This document shows, piece after piece, positions 49,901 through 62,379 of a DNA stretch of 64,000 nucleotides (position 1 is its first letter; every line of letters begins with the position of its first letter). A model generated the notes under the pieces. That model was not told where the DNA came from. It did not search any database and was given only the letters and a program-made list of their open reading frames with translations. The DNA comes from Lithospermum erythrorhizon (Eukaryota > Streptophyta > Magnoliopsida > Boraginales > Boraginaceae). The DNA lies in the NCBI GenBank assembly GCA_019722365.1, contig JADFUC010001674.1, forward strand, positions 186,001 to 250,000, in the 5' to 3' direction. A program made the position numbers and the translations under genes.

Positions 49901-50800
49901 GTCAAAGATTACCGGTAAATGTTTCTCAACGGGCGACTTAAGCTTAAGCACAATATATACTTGGAATAACGACCATCGAGATCGGGCCGTATATTAATCG
50001 ACTTTGTCAAGATACCCATGCGATAAGGTACTTCAAGGGTTCAAATACGAGTAATTCCAAGAAGGGTAATCTCCCATGAGACACGGAGTTCAACTCGCCA
50101 GAGCACAAAGGTCCCAATTACTAGTACTAAGATGAATGAAGGATGTAATCTTACGCCGCTATAGGATCCACCTATGGCCATGTTACGACCAGACCGAGCA
50201 TGTCTTACGACCGAGTATAAATCCGCAGATACCAAGCCAATCCGTGAAACCACCGGATCGGCAGCCGTTGCATCCTAAGTATCCGGTAAGAACCAAAGAT
50301 GTTTTCTGTATGGTGAGTATGATTTGTTGGGCAGTCATCGGCACAATCGACGCCAGCCAAACCGACAGAGACGCATCATCGCTCCCGCCTGCATGCATTT
50401 TGTCCTCAACGCGGAGCAAAGATTCGAGGAGTTCCAAAGCGCAGTACCTGCCGATCTCTACCAATGCACTGAGTATATTGCAACATTCAAAGCCTCAAAG
50501 TAAAGAAGCATGTCGATTACAAACGGATCAGCTAGCGTGAAAATTCCAAATATCGGCGGACTGGCTGAAGCTACTTTGTGATAATATCGGGGCGAGTAGC
50601 TCAAGCTAAAGAACCCCGGCACATCACAAATCCAAGCATGATCAAAAGTATCACCTAATTAGAGATATATTAATGAGCATATCAAAGCATGTAAAGTAGC
50701 AACATAGCTGACTGTCGACCCCTTTTACCAAACCACTAAGTCGCAAAGTACGATGAGCATGCAAATGAACATAGGTCTTAGACAGATGTCACAGCCGTGT
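46907..50800 (+). pseudogene. Degraded Ty1/copia gag-pol polyprotein, element B
   Basis: Domains appear in copia order, broken by frequent stops and frame shifts. Gag pieces lie at 46907-47550 (start MATAATTIRTQAG, then FSQFVMNFNMHKFELLS). Protease is near 47783 (WVLETG), continuing to VYYVPAICR near 47970. The gag-pre-integrase motif GHINENRIKKLNSD starts near 48205 and is followed by the integrase core with IDDYRYGFVYSM (48437 onward). RT spans 49310-50030 (YKWVFKKKHDKDGN, AIAAFHDYEIWQMDVKTA, EEDAYMVQPP). RNase H spans 50150-50800 (TDRDASSLP and a final PLTKPL-like segment). The integrase-before-RT order identifies Ty1/copia. It cannot be translated as one protein. Confidence 0.85.
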
Positions 50801-51624
50801 TAGGCTGTCAGGAGTCAATATGTATCTATTATAAAGATGTGGAATAAATATACTAGAATATAGCATCATTAGTTTCATATTCTAGGCATATTTTTTACTT
50901 CGCCTATATGTTTGAAATTTACATATAATATACATGTATTATATCCTCGATGAAATGCCGAAAAGCTTAAATCCTGCGCTACCTATGTTTTTCTGGGTGA
51001 GGCAAACATGAATTGTTTATTACACCTCTCTTGCCCTTCTAAACATGGATACCAAAGGTCTCGGGCCGGACAAGTTGATAGTTGTAGGCGACAAAGATCA
51101 TATGACTAATACGGTGTTTTGATTAGTGATCGCGATTGATCACGTTTAGCCTCAGGACTGTGATCAATACCACGGGTCACGGGTCCTATGACTGGGGAGA
51201 CTGTACGACCGAAACGAATTCATGTAAGATACGTGATATCCGCAGGTCCTATGATATTTGTTTAGAATTTGGTGTCGATACCCTGTATTTCCATTTATAT
51301 ATAACTATATGTGTTATAAGTTTTGTACTTTGACTATGACTCCAAATTCCTTCTTAAGTGATTATAATAAAGATACGTTAGGTCACACGTTTGGAAAGAT
51401 AGCGATAGATGTCGAGACATTTAGTGATTTATCCATCCTCGATATACAAGGAAGATTCAGTTCTCACACATTGTAATCGATTATGATTTTCATAAATGCT
51501 TATTCACCATACTCGAGTAAAGAAGTCAGCATGCTTTCATGACACACTTCTTATGGTTAGTCGCATGATTGAGATTGCGCCGGAGCAAATGAATCAGAAG
51601 GCAATTGTCCAAGGAAAATGCGAG
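50801..51624 (+). other. 3' non-coding region and polypurine tract, element B
   Basis: Non-coding sequence between the end of RNase H and the 3' LTR. The last 14 bases (AAGGAAAATGCGAG) are purine-rich and abut TGTTGA of the LTR, as expected for a polypurine tract. Confidence 0.55.
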
Positions 51625-52619
51625 TGTTGAAACCCACCCAGAATTGATTCCTTATTGTACCTGCTGCGATAATTGTGGTATCAATTCATTTACCGTTTGG
51701 TTAAATGAGATTACTAGAACTTAGTGTTCACCTTAGTAATTATATATATTATTAAATGTGGGTTCTCATGATAATTTAAGGGTTATGGAGCGATTGTTGT
51801 GATCTTACTATTAATCGCTATAATAATAGTAATCGTCAATTATTATTATTATAAACTTACTATTATCCGAGCCTGTATGTCACACACATACAACGATATT
51901 CGAATAATATTTCATGAATGAACAACGAGACTCAGAGTATCGAGGAACGATCTCTCAATATTTATATATTTGTCAAATATATGTCGATGAACATCAAATT
52001 ATACAAACTCAAGTTTAATTCAATAATCAATTGAAATTGATTTAATAACTTGGATATTATTCGATAAAGGACTCGCTAACATTTTAATCGACTAAGCAAG
52101 CTTAATTAAATATCCACTCAATTGAAGTAACCTCAATATTTAATTGTAGCTCATAATCTATCAATTAAGTTAACGAGTTAAACCGATTTCTTAACGAGTC
52201 GCTTAACGAAATGAATGACTCTGTGATTTAAAGAGAGATTAGGTTTTTTATCATAAGAATCATAAAAAACCTCCATCCCCCCTCTAGAAAGCCGCTTCTC
52301 CATGCAGAATTGAAGAGTTTTTCTCCACTTATTTCAAACTCTAGCAAGTTCAAGTACTCTATTTCATTTCCTTTGGGCGCAAGGCAATCTGTATGACATC
52401 ATTTCTCAGCGCTGAACAAGCTTGGGAGAGGATTTTAGCGGGCTTTCACGCGAGGTTGATTGTGAGGATTTGGGGTTCGCTCGCCCGCTTGCAATGTATG
52501 ATTCTCGTATTCATACATTTATATTTTTGTGTTTAGATTAATATACATTAATTTGAAGTTATCCTGAATGTATTTAATTTGTGATTTATCACTTAATAAA
52601 TTCATACTTGATTCTAACA
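51625..52619 (+). repeat. Ty1/copia 3' LTR, element B
   Basis: It starts TGTTGAAACCCACC and ends GATTCTAACA, pairing with 43855-44864. The flanks (ending AAACTAC on the left, TAAAAAAC on the right) show no matching 5-bp target duplication. This may reflect age or misplacement of the left border. Confidence 0.85.
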
Positions 52620-52702
52620 TAAAAAACCATAAATTAAATAATAATACAAAAATTCATAGGAAAATTTTAGTTTTTAAACATAAAATAATTCAATATGTAG
52701 AG

Positions 52703-52846
52703 AGTGAAAATTTATTAAATAATAATTAAAATACCTAAGATGACTTAATTAAATTAATTATAATGAAATACCAAAAAAATGCTACGCTGGGGAAGCAAGA
52801 GCACAACTACTCAATCTCATTCGGGAACATCCCTTAAGCCCACCAC
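52703..52846 (+). repeat. Short derivative of the 54.3-55.6 kb element
   Basis: 52703-52788 matches 54320-54405 (TGAAAATTTATTAAATAATA to AAAAAATGCTACG). 52791-52846 then matches 55577-55631 (GAAGCAA...GCACAACTAC through ACATCCCTTAAGCCCACCAC). The two blocks are contiguous here but about 1.2 kb apart in the longer copy. Confidence 0.7.
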
Positions 52847-53422
52847 AATTACATGATGATGCAAGAAGTAAAAATAAAAAATAAAAAAAAGAGAAAAATA
52901 TATTCGAAATATATGGTTCTAAAAGAAAAAAAAATGCAAGAAAGGAAAAAAAGGGGAGCAAATGACAGTGTTCTCACTATCTGAACATCCATCTTTATGC
53001 CATGTTGCATGTTGACGTAGTGTACAAGTTGGAATTTGTTTGATTAGGGTGCCTATCAAGCTGAATGTTTATGAGAAAGGAGAAAGAAAAAAAAATATAT
53101 ATATATATTTACCTACTCTTTTCTTCATAATGTTCGGCTACTATGGGGCAAAGTGGATGATAATTTCTTATCTCACCCACACCTCATGGGTCAATTACCT
53201 TAAAAGTTCATTAGCCTTGTCTTATTGGATAAGTGAGTCCTTAAGTTCCAAGACAAAATAAAATAAACTAGTCATAGGCTTGCTCGAAAATCCCATGCTT
53301 ATGGGTTGGAATGGTCGAAATTTTTCACAGAAAAATATGTCCCGAAATATGACTCGGTCGAATAAAATGAGACCGAATGGGTCCGAAAAATGGGATTTAA
53401 TTGAAAAATTAAAATCTCAAAA
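52847..53422. other. Unassigned sequence with purine-rich stretch
   Basis: A strongly A/G-biased tract (about 52868-52955) and an AT dinucleotide run near 53095 are simple sequence. No gene is supported; the open frame at 53040-53261 has no domain. Confidence 0.4.
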
Positions 53423-53792
53423 TTAAGATGATTAATTCCAAAAATTCATAGGATTTATGATAATCATCTTAAAAAATATTCAACATGTAATAAATTCATG
53501 TTGAAGATATTGACTCCGTCAAATCCAAAGGATTCAGATCAATATAAATAAATCTAGAGTACTACATCTCTAGAAAATTTGATTCTCTAATAAATTGAGA
53601 ATTAAATGGGGTCTTCACATGTAATACAATTCATGTCAATACTAAACCCCAAAATAAATCAACTCATATTAAATCATCTATCGATCAGGAGATTGAACTG
53701 GTCTTAACATGTAATACATTGTGTTAACATCAAACCCGGATAATTTAATTCTCTAATAAATTGGGAATTAATGGGATCCCAACACAAGTTGG
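53423..53792. repeat. Series of six adjacent short inverted repeats
   Basis: Perfect or near-perfect stems follow each other. They are: TTAAGATGATTA/TAATCATCTTAA (53423-53472); TCAACATG/CATGTTGA (53480-53504); TTGATTCTC/GAGAATTAA (53579-53605); ACATG/CATGT (53617-53636); TTAACA/TGTTAA (53704-53727); and TTAATTCTC/GGGAATTAA (53745-53771). A short CCAAC/GTTGG stem ends the series. Three of them enclose the identical nine-base loop TAATAAATT. Confidence 0.75.
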
Positions 53793-54319
53793 CATTAAAT
53801 CCTGGGCTATAACTAAAGTCCTATTGTCAAAATTTAGACCAAAGATTGGGTTGTGGTCGCGGATTTGCAAAGTAAGCGTCACAACAAATCCTCGAAAATT
53901 AGTCAACCCGCCTATAAAGTTTCGAAGTCGATCGGGAATCGCGACCAAAAGTGTCACAACCAATCTCAGACCTAGTCATCCCGCAGCCGCATAAATGGCA
54001 TAGGATGACAATGACAGACCGAAGTTAGCCTTAAATACACCTGCAACAAGTCCGAAATTAGGTTAATCACTAGCTCTAGACCTCCTGCAGAGGAGAACAG
54101 TGATAACCTGGATCAAGATGAGTAATAAATTCTCATCAATAACTGATCTCGACACATCCGGCAAGTCAAAGACCGGATAAGCCGGGCGGAGCAAAGCATA
54201 TGCCGGCAGAAAACTCAAAATACCTTACACGCACACTACATTCACGCTGGGGAAAATAAACATCGTTTGCGCCGGTTTTACACCTACTACGTGATGTGTC
54301 TCGATTCGAGGGCACCAGA

Positions 54320-54896
54320 TAGTGAAAATTTATTAAATAATAATTGAAATGATTAAGATGACTACAAAATTAATTATAATCGAGCCTACCAAAAAATGCT
54401 ACGTATGAGTTCTCGATTTGTATTCTTAAATTAAAAGTAAACTCGAATTAAGCTCAGAATTAATTAAAGTTAAAATTAGGGTTTTATATTAATTAACCTA
54501 ATTTTAAACTTGAAATAGGGTTCCCTAAATTTACGAAATTTTAATAATAAATTGGATGTAAAAACCAAAATAAAATTCAATTTCTGTATAAACGCAGCCA
54601 AAACCCAAGTAATCCGATTAAAATAAGTGAACTAGGGAATGTCAATTCTAGAAGCCAGCAAGTGGCAAGTTTGTTGTGCTCTCCAAATCCGCCGAAATTA
54701 ATATTATTTTAATATTAAATATCCGACGGCTCGCATCACGCTCAAAATTCAATGCCAAGATCTTGATCCACCTGAAAATAAACCAACCAATCAGAATCAA
54801 GTATTCAAATCCCAAAATCATATACATATCCCCCTTATATTTTCGAAATGACATCACATTCTCATCCGTAAAATACAAAAACATTCTATAAAAAAT
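54320..54896 (+). repeat. Probable LTR end of a Ty3/gypsy Tat/Ogre-type remnant
   Basis: The segment immediately precedes a tRNA-primer-like site and carries the direct repeat shared with 52703-52788. It ends in AAAAAATACAAG, a form common at the LTR/primer-site boundary of this lineage. No second full LTR is present in the window, so the assignment is tentative. Confidence 0.4.
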
Positions 54897-54900
54897 ACAA

Positions 54901-54912
54901 GTGGCGACACCT
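54901..54912 (+). other. Candidate primer-binding site (Tat/Ogre-like)
   Basis: GTGGCGACACCT resembles the TGGCGACTCC-type primer site known from Tat/Ogre gypsy elements (tRNA-Arg type). The second half has drifted. Support comes from the AAAATACAA context just upstream. Confidence 0.4.
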
Positions 54913-56100
54913 CGAAATTCTCTAAAGCAAATCTATAAACCGTCAGTGAAACACCATTGTGTGGTCGGAAAACACCCACAGTGTCCTAAATAGGCGCCTT
55001 AAAATAGAGGGTTACCGCGACAACGCAGTGAATTTTTCAAAGTTCAAGAAAATCATGAGAATCTAACACTGATCTCTCTAACGCTCGAATAATTCAGAAT
55101 AAGCTTAAAGCACCCGATTATTCATAAATCTTGCATGAACAATTTTGAAAATTCCTCGTGTTTAATCTATCAAGCTTCTGTGAGGTTAATATGACTCCAG
55201 CATTCAATCCCTATAAATTTGATTCCGCGTGAGGGAACACGCCGTTTAAAACTCTGCCCGGAGTGATCGCAAGATTACAAGCAGCTCCCACCTTCATATT
55301 GACACCACAAAGAATAATGTTCAAGTAAGCTGTTGTAGTACAAGCTATAAACTCAAGCCGAGGCTAAATCTCAAGAAGTCCCACATCTACAAGAACAAAC
55401 TACTAAGGCCAAATAGAAGACAAGAAAAAAGCACATTAAGACATTTCAACAACTCGGCCATCACCCACGTACCCAAGAGTCTGGGATTCTATCCAAATCA
55501 AGTCCCACAAAGACAAGTAGCGTCTCTGCCTACAAAGTTTCACTAAAGACAAGAAAGCATACCTACTCACTCACAAGAAGCAAAGAGGCACAACTACCAA
55601 TCTAAGCCAGAACATCCCTTAAGCCCACCACAAAAAGCCAAGACTTCATGGGTACAATCTCAAAGCCCCACACCGCAAGACACTTGCAATAAATCCATCA
55701 AGTCAAATATTATAAACTGAGATCGCTTCAAGCACTCCAAGACGTTCATAGAACAATGCGGAATACGCCGCTAAGGCCCCCGTGACTGACCATATTCAGT
55801 CCGCATCGGTCTCAAGTTCATCAAGACAAGACACATATTCAAAATTTCATAGAGCTCCTATCCAAGCCAAATCAAGTCAAGTCAAGTTTAAGTCAAGCTT
55901 AAGTCAAGCTCAAATCAAGCCAAGCTCCTATCAAGACCAAATCAAGTCGAATCCGCTGCCGTATTATCTCTACAAATCGTCAAGAAACGCTTTAGGAATT
56001 TATAATACGATCCTCTTCGGGATCGATAAAAACCTCGGCATTAATCGGTAAATTTTCCTACAAGAAATTTTATCGTTGCACTTCTTTAATAAATAATAAA
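54913..56100 (+). mobile_element. Internal leader of the gypsy-like remnant
   Basis: Non-coding, CAAG-rich sequence downstream of the candidate primer site. It contains a short tandem repeat of CAAGTCAAG/CAAGCTCAAGT words (about 55860-55955). No gag or pol peptide is recognisable before the sequence returns to AT-rich intergenic DNA near 56050, so the coding part has been lost. Confidence 0.4.
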
Positions 56101-59100
56101 AATTCTTCTTTGCATTACAAAATATATTATCAAAATTATTTTGTCAACATAATTATTGTTCAAGTGTCAAATCTGATATGTGGCATGTATATGTTACACA
56201 CTATATATATCTTTAATGTGACATGTATATGTTACACACAATATATATTTTTAAAACAGATTCGTCACCTACTTCCCTATTTATATATGCTTAGGACTAA
56301 TTAGCACCTGTCTCCCAAGATATAACAAATTGAACAATAACAGTAAAAACACTTTAATCTATTTTACAAACTAATTTCTAACATGTAATTCTATTACCTC
56401 AAAACGACAAGACCACTCAAAGGACTAAAAAGGTTCAAATCCCTCTTGCTTTGAACTAAAGGAATAAACCATTTTATAATGAAACCTGTGAAAAACAAAG
56501 GGCACTCTCAAAATGTACTATTAATGGACAATTAATCAACATGATTATGGGAGATTACAGATATAAAAATCATGAATTTTTATATCTAGCTAAAATAATA
56601 TATGAATCGACTCACTCATATCAAACGATATTCATGTAATTAGTTCCTCGATCCACTATGTTTTATTTTGAAATTATAGAATGCAGCTAGTATAAAATGA
56701 TAAATCTGACAAATTATTTATGTATCAATTTTGTATTCAATTTTAAATCAATTGAGACATGAATAATTTGTATTAGAGACAATATTCTTACATTGTATAA
56801 AGTCTCCTCAATCTCTGAGAAAGAAATAATCGAAAACTCTAAATTATAATTTTTACAAATCCCGTAGGATTACTGAGAATCATATTTAATAACAATTCGG
56901 TGTTATTATGTTCTTAGAAACCCAAGCAACATCTACCACATATAGAAAGTTTATATTTCACCTTATATTCAAGTAACTCTTAAACTTATAACTTAGTTTG
57001 GATCAATTTAATTCTTGTTATGGGTAAAACTCAAGCACTCAAATTTCTAGGTTGGGGAGAATGGAGGCGAATGTAGAAATTAATAAAATGTTATTTGAAT
57101 ACCATTATTTTTGTTTAGGTGAAACAAAAGAAATATTAAATATTATTTGATAATTAAACATGATGTACACTAACATTTATACCCTTTATATCCATATCAC
57201 TTATCAAATTCAAAATATACGTATTATTAATTGAATATCTTTTCCATCACTACTAAAAAACATGATTAAACCACATAAAAAATGAAACATACTACTATCT
57301 AAAACGAAACATACTACCACACCAAAATACAAGAAAGATTCATTTTGTAATTATTTAACTAATATTATCCAATTATAAGTCTATATTACAAATAATTTTA
57401 AATTCTAATTAAAAAATAGCAAAAAATATTACCTCAATAGTAGTTCCTGCTCAATCAATATGTTCTCTGGATGCATTATCAAACAATCTTGCACAAGATT
57501 CTTTGCCTTAAGTTAAAAATGAGTTTAATGTGCGGATTTTGAGGAAATAATAAGCTACACTAGAATTTTTGAGTAAAATATATTACTGATTTTTTTCATT
57601 ATCAACAATAACAAAAAATTAACGGTTATTCAATTTTGTATCACCCTGTGATTTGGGAGTGAAAGATTTGAGGGGTAATGGAGTTAATATGCTAACCTAC
57701 ATTAACCTAGTTAAAATTATTTTTTAATACTCAAACACAAGGAATAATTAATTAACTTACGTTTCATCCCAAAAATAAACGACTATCATAACATTTTTAA
57801 GGTCATCCAGTTCAGCATTTATGTTATGAGAATCATGTGTCAATGAAACATCCTAAGAACCTTCAGGAAGTAGACAAATAATTTTTAAGAGTAAAGTTTT
57901 ATAACTAGCCTGAACTTGAATAATTTCATGTTTTGCTAGCTTGTTTGATTTTATTTGTAAAATTCTCTATTTTCATCGAAGTTTTGTATTCATTTCTTAG
58001 AGTAGGAATATATTTGGATAATTATACTGTACTTTTTTATAATAGGATAATTATATTGCACTTGATAGAATAATAAGAAAACAAATATAATTACGACAAT
58101 AAACATCAATTTGGTAAACATATAGTCAACTGGGAAATTGATGTGACTTATTGCTATGAGTGGCTGAAAGCAACTGGATCTAAGTGATCTATCGATTCAT
58201 TTACATATTTCAACACGTAAGAATGCTATTTCAATCCTACCTAGTAAGTACTAGCTTCATCAGTAGCTTGATTTAATTTGCTTTTGCACATTCAGATTAA
58301 CTTCTAGTTGTGATTATTAGTAATTGATAATGAATCATAGAGAAATATAAATTGTATGTATTAAATTTCATTTATGAAATATATGGACATATTAACTTTA
58401 TATTTATAGATACAATATGACATAGTTATTATGGTAATAATACTAAATTTGATATTCAAGTTATTACTAAAATTAATATGAAAATAATTACTAATAATTC
58501 TTTATTGAAATATCATAATATCTTATGAATATCTTTCAATATTTTTTGAATTTGTATTGATATTTAGTATTTTTTCGATCCATTTCAATAGTGAAAAATA
58601 TTTATTGAGATGATTTTATGAAACAATGTTTTTTTGCACATGGAAATTCTGTCAAGATACTTTGAGAGAGAGAAACAAAGTAGTATTAGTAATGCAAACC
58701 CCTTTTTCCCTAACAATGATAATGATTATACAAGACAAGTGTAATTACTTAATCATTTCACAATAATTTCATATTTTTAACAGTAGTTATAGTCATTATA
58801 TAGATGGCAAACCATCTATAATTATGTATTCATTTATTTTTTGCAATTAATTTCATAAATTATTCATTGTTTTTTGAATTTGATGGATTCATATGTTTTT
58901 ATTAAGTTTTATTTGTTGGAATTTTTGTTAATCGTATAAATTTGTTTTTAATACGTATAAACTATTAAAATATATAATGAATTATAAAATAAAAAAAATT
59001 AACACTGAACATCATGTTTAACAAAATTACCGTCCATCCCGAACAAAACTTCTACTCTATTATTGGAAACAGTAGAAGGGTGGTCAAGCCCAACTATGAA

Positions 59101-59685
59101 ATAGCAACCTACCGACATTCTAAAAATGATGCAAAGAATATTAAATTCTTTAATACGGAGTAAGCATACCCGATTTATTTCCCTTTTAACATATTAAAAA
59201 GACTTATTCCTCGATGAATATTAATGGTCAATTTTACCTTAGATATTGAAGATCGTTATATTATATTATGATCTCTAATAGTAGCATCGATTCATATTTT
59301 AGTATATATTTGTCGTTGTATTTGTGTAGTTTTAGATCTGTTTTCATGTCTCCATGCCATTAAATACTAATTGTGAAACACATGTGGAAATCATTTTGGG
59401 GCAAATTTATTATCTTTTGAAAAAAAATTATGGGATAAATTTGTTATTAAAAGAGTTTTTTTTTTTTCTAACGTGTGCCTTGAATTAGGACATATGTTAA
59501 GAAGTGAAACTAGAAATAAAATATAACACCTAAAAATAAACAAGAAAATATATTTAACAAATCTTTTCATATTAAATTTCACTCTTTCATATCAAATTTC
59601 ACAAGAAAATCTTTTATAATGTATTTTTTAACATCTTAACATGTGCCCTTAAGACACATATTAAAAAATTGTATGAGTGTTATTT
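56101..59685. other. AT-rich intergenic DNA, no gene seen
   Basis: About 3.6 kb with no coding region of recognisable content on either strand. ATGTATATGTTACACAC occurs twice, about 41 bp apart (about 56184 and 56225). The minus-strand frame at 59391-59582 is low complexity. Confidence 0.45.
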
Positions 59686-62242
59686 TGTAATAACCCGTTA
59701 CAAAAAAAAAAAATTAATTTTTCGGTCGGCGGTGGGACCCGTGAATAGTAAATTTTTCTCGATGATAATATTATTTCGTAAAATTTTTGAGCCGAATCTC
59801 ATTTATAATTTAGTAGTGTTTGCCATGGAAGAATTTTATCTTTGAAATCTGGTTCGTGGAGATTTAAGTACTATAAATGGGAATTAACCGAAACCGAATC
59901 TTAATTCGAGTTTTTTTTTAAATATCTACTCATACCTATCCTCCACATCATCACATCACACTTCATCTTCTTCTTCTTCTCCTCGATGGCCGAAACCCCA
60001 TTGCGAGCAAACCAAGAAATTTTTCTTCCATTTCACTTCGTCAGATATAAACATCCTCAAGTTTGGCTAGTTAAGACTTTCTATCGCCTTTCCCTACGTA
60101 ATCTGGAGGCAGTTAAATCGAAGTTTTGACGGATTTTTCTTGGGCTTGACTTTGCTGACTTTTCCATAATTCGAATTTGCGATAAATCTTTAGTTGGTTG
60201 CTGGTTCTGTGACGTATATATGTGATGAATTCGTGATTTGTAGCTCGTCTCGAGACGCATGGGTCGAGTTGACTTTTAGGTGGATATTTTTATAAGACTT
60301 TAAATGTAGGAGGTTGGCATCGACCTTTATTAGAAGAGCATGATGTTAAATCGCGGGCTTAAAATTTATTATGCGTTTATGCTGAAAAAGTGAAATTTCC
60401 AAGTTGAGTTATAATTGATATTTCGGAGTATGATTGTTACTCATGGACTCGATGATTAATTAGAAATGACTTATAAGTTGGATTTTAAGTGGTAAAGTTG
60501 ATAAGATGGAATTTAGCTGGGGAATCTATCAAGTTGCGTCCACGGGATTATAATTCGATAGCTTATCCGCCATGCTAATCGCTTGTAGATAGCTTCTAAG
60601 AGTTGGTTATGTATCTTCTAGAACGCCGTATATAAAGAAGAGGTCTCGATTATACCTTCGCGTGCTGCTAGCGTCATCGTGGAAAAGGGCAAGCTACTTT
60701 GATTGTCTTTGTTTTCATGGGTAGCTAAGCAGAAAGTAGCACTTATCTCAATGTGGTGTTACTTTACGCATTTACCTTTGACGGTGATACGCATGTTATC
60801 AGGTTATGATTATGAATGATATACATGTAATCGCTGCGGTTACGTGATTTGTTTTCCGTGGCCTCGCTGCACTTATGATTTCTCGTACTGGCCGGCACTT
60901 ACGATTTGTGTGGCCTTGTTGGCGATCAGGTTTGACTTACTATCGCTGGATGTTTTGGCCGTAGTCAGACATCGCTTCTCAGGGGAGTGCAGTGTTTGTC
61001 AAGCTATGCAACAGAAGTTTTAGCCTGGAAAGTATCGTGCCACTCCTATAGTCGGGATTACTTGTGATTGAAAGGATTCTCCTTCCTTGCGTGATATGTG
61101 ACACTATTGGCCCTATACTACGGTATAGCGCAAGTGGTTTGGCCCTATACCACGGTATAGCATGTATGACTGCTTTTGATCGCTTTTGCTGTGTGCATTG
61201 TCGGTGTGTGGCCCTATACTACGGTATAGCAAGGTATGACTGCTTTTGATCGCTTGTCAGTATCGTTTGTGGCCCTATACTACGCAGTATAGCGCCAAGG
61301 GTTTGGCCCTATACTACTGTGATAGCGCGTATGAGTCCGTGTGATCACTTTACGTTAAGTATTGTCGACGCGTCTTATACTACGGTGAGCACATATGCGC
61401 GCTTTATACTTCAGGTATAAAACATGCGCCATTTTATACTTTGGGTGAGTAAGTCATGTTTTGGCCTTATATCATGTATAAGCCGCTGGGTGATTATCGA
61501 CACCATTCTCGCAGTGTATTTGATCGAAAGTATACGCGCATTGTGGCGACAGATACTCTGCTGGGGATATGATAGAGGTTCACGATTGTGAGTTTTAGTC
61601 AGTTGCTTTAGTCTATATGATATGTTTGAGATTTCATGGAATTATGTTAGCGACCCGATTAGATAGTTCTTGACATATTTATATTATTCATATTTGATTA
61701 TTAAATTATGACTATCTCTGCCTGCATGGCAAGTTCACCTCGTGTTAAGTTTCATTGCCTCGCGCTTACACCTCTTTCGCCATGGGCGGCATTTTCATTT
61801 GTGCCAAAGGGACAGTGGCTAGCTTGAGCCAAGAGGTCATTGAGAGTGTTCCGAGTGGCTAGGTGGAGCACGGGTGGCCGAGGATCCTCACAGCCTCATT
61901 TTGATGCGTTGTCAACCGCCATCATTGTGATTCCCTTTGAAATCTTAGCCTTCATTTCAGAGTCATTTTGTATGCAGTGATACAAGACGTATCATTCATA
62001 GCCTTTGCCGGCATTACTTTATTTTGGGTTATGTTGTGTATATATTTATGGGTTGGTCAAGCTGATATCACCGATGGATTATAAATTTTAAACTGCTTTT
62101 GATTCGGGGAAACTTAATTGTGATCACATTTTTGGATGAAAAAACGATCAGATTTTTAAACCGAAGCCGCCCATCTGTCAGCGATTTAGTGTTCCGGATT
62201 TAATGATTACTCAGGCGGCCGAATTCGGGCGGAATGTTAAGT
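59686..62242 (+). repeat. Ty3/gypsy Tekay/Del-like 5' LTR
   Basis: It begins TGTAATAACCCGTTAC, like the TGTAATACCCCG start of Tekay/Del LTRs, and ends near GGGCGGAATGTTAA. A tRNA-Met-type primer site then follows. About 2.55 kb is within the range of this lineage. Inside, a CT-rich tract leads to a short ATGGCCGAAACCCC frame (59986 onward, about 47 codons), a feature often seen in these LTRs. The hairpin array at 61105-61484 is contained in it. The 3' LTR is beyond the window. Confidence 0.75.
61105..61484 (+). repeat. Array of short hairpins with TACG loops
   Basis: GGCCCTATACTACGGTATAG or close variants occur at 61113-61128, 61145-61160 (loop CACG), 61214-61229, 61275-61292 (two extra bases in the loop) and 61309-61325. 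Each is an inverted repeat, CTATAC/GTATAG, closing a four-base loop. Diverged members follow near 61403 (TTATAC...GTATAA) and 61467 (CTTATA...TATAAG). The spacer GTATGACTGCTTTTGATCGC is also repeated after two of them. Confidence 0.85.
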
Positions 62243-62247
62243 AATTT

Positions 62248-62258
62248 TGTATCAGAGC
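62248..62258 (+). other. Primer-binding site (tRNA-Met type), Tekay-like element
   Basis: TGTATCAGAGC matches TGGTATCAGAGC apart from one missing G and is followed by TTAGGTTT, the usual context in Tekay elements. Confidence 0.75.
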
Positions 62259-62379
62259 TTAGGTTTTGCATTTCTTTTGGTTATCTGTGTGGTCATGAGT
62301 CGATTTATTTCCATGAAGTCGCTGAAGCGCGCTTTTGTTAAATCTCGAAGTCTTTTTTCTTTTGTTGCGTAGATCGGCT

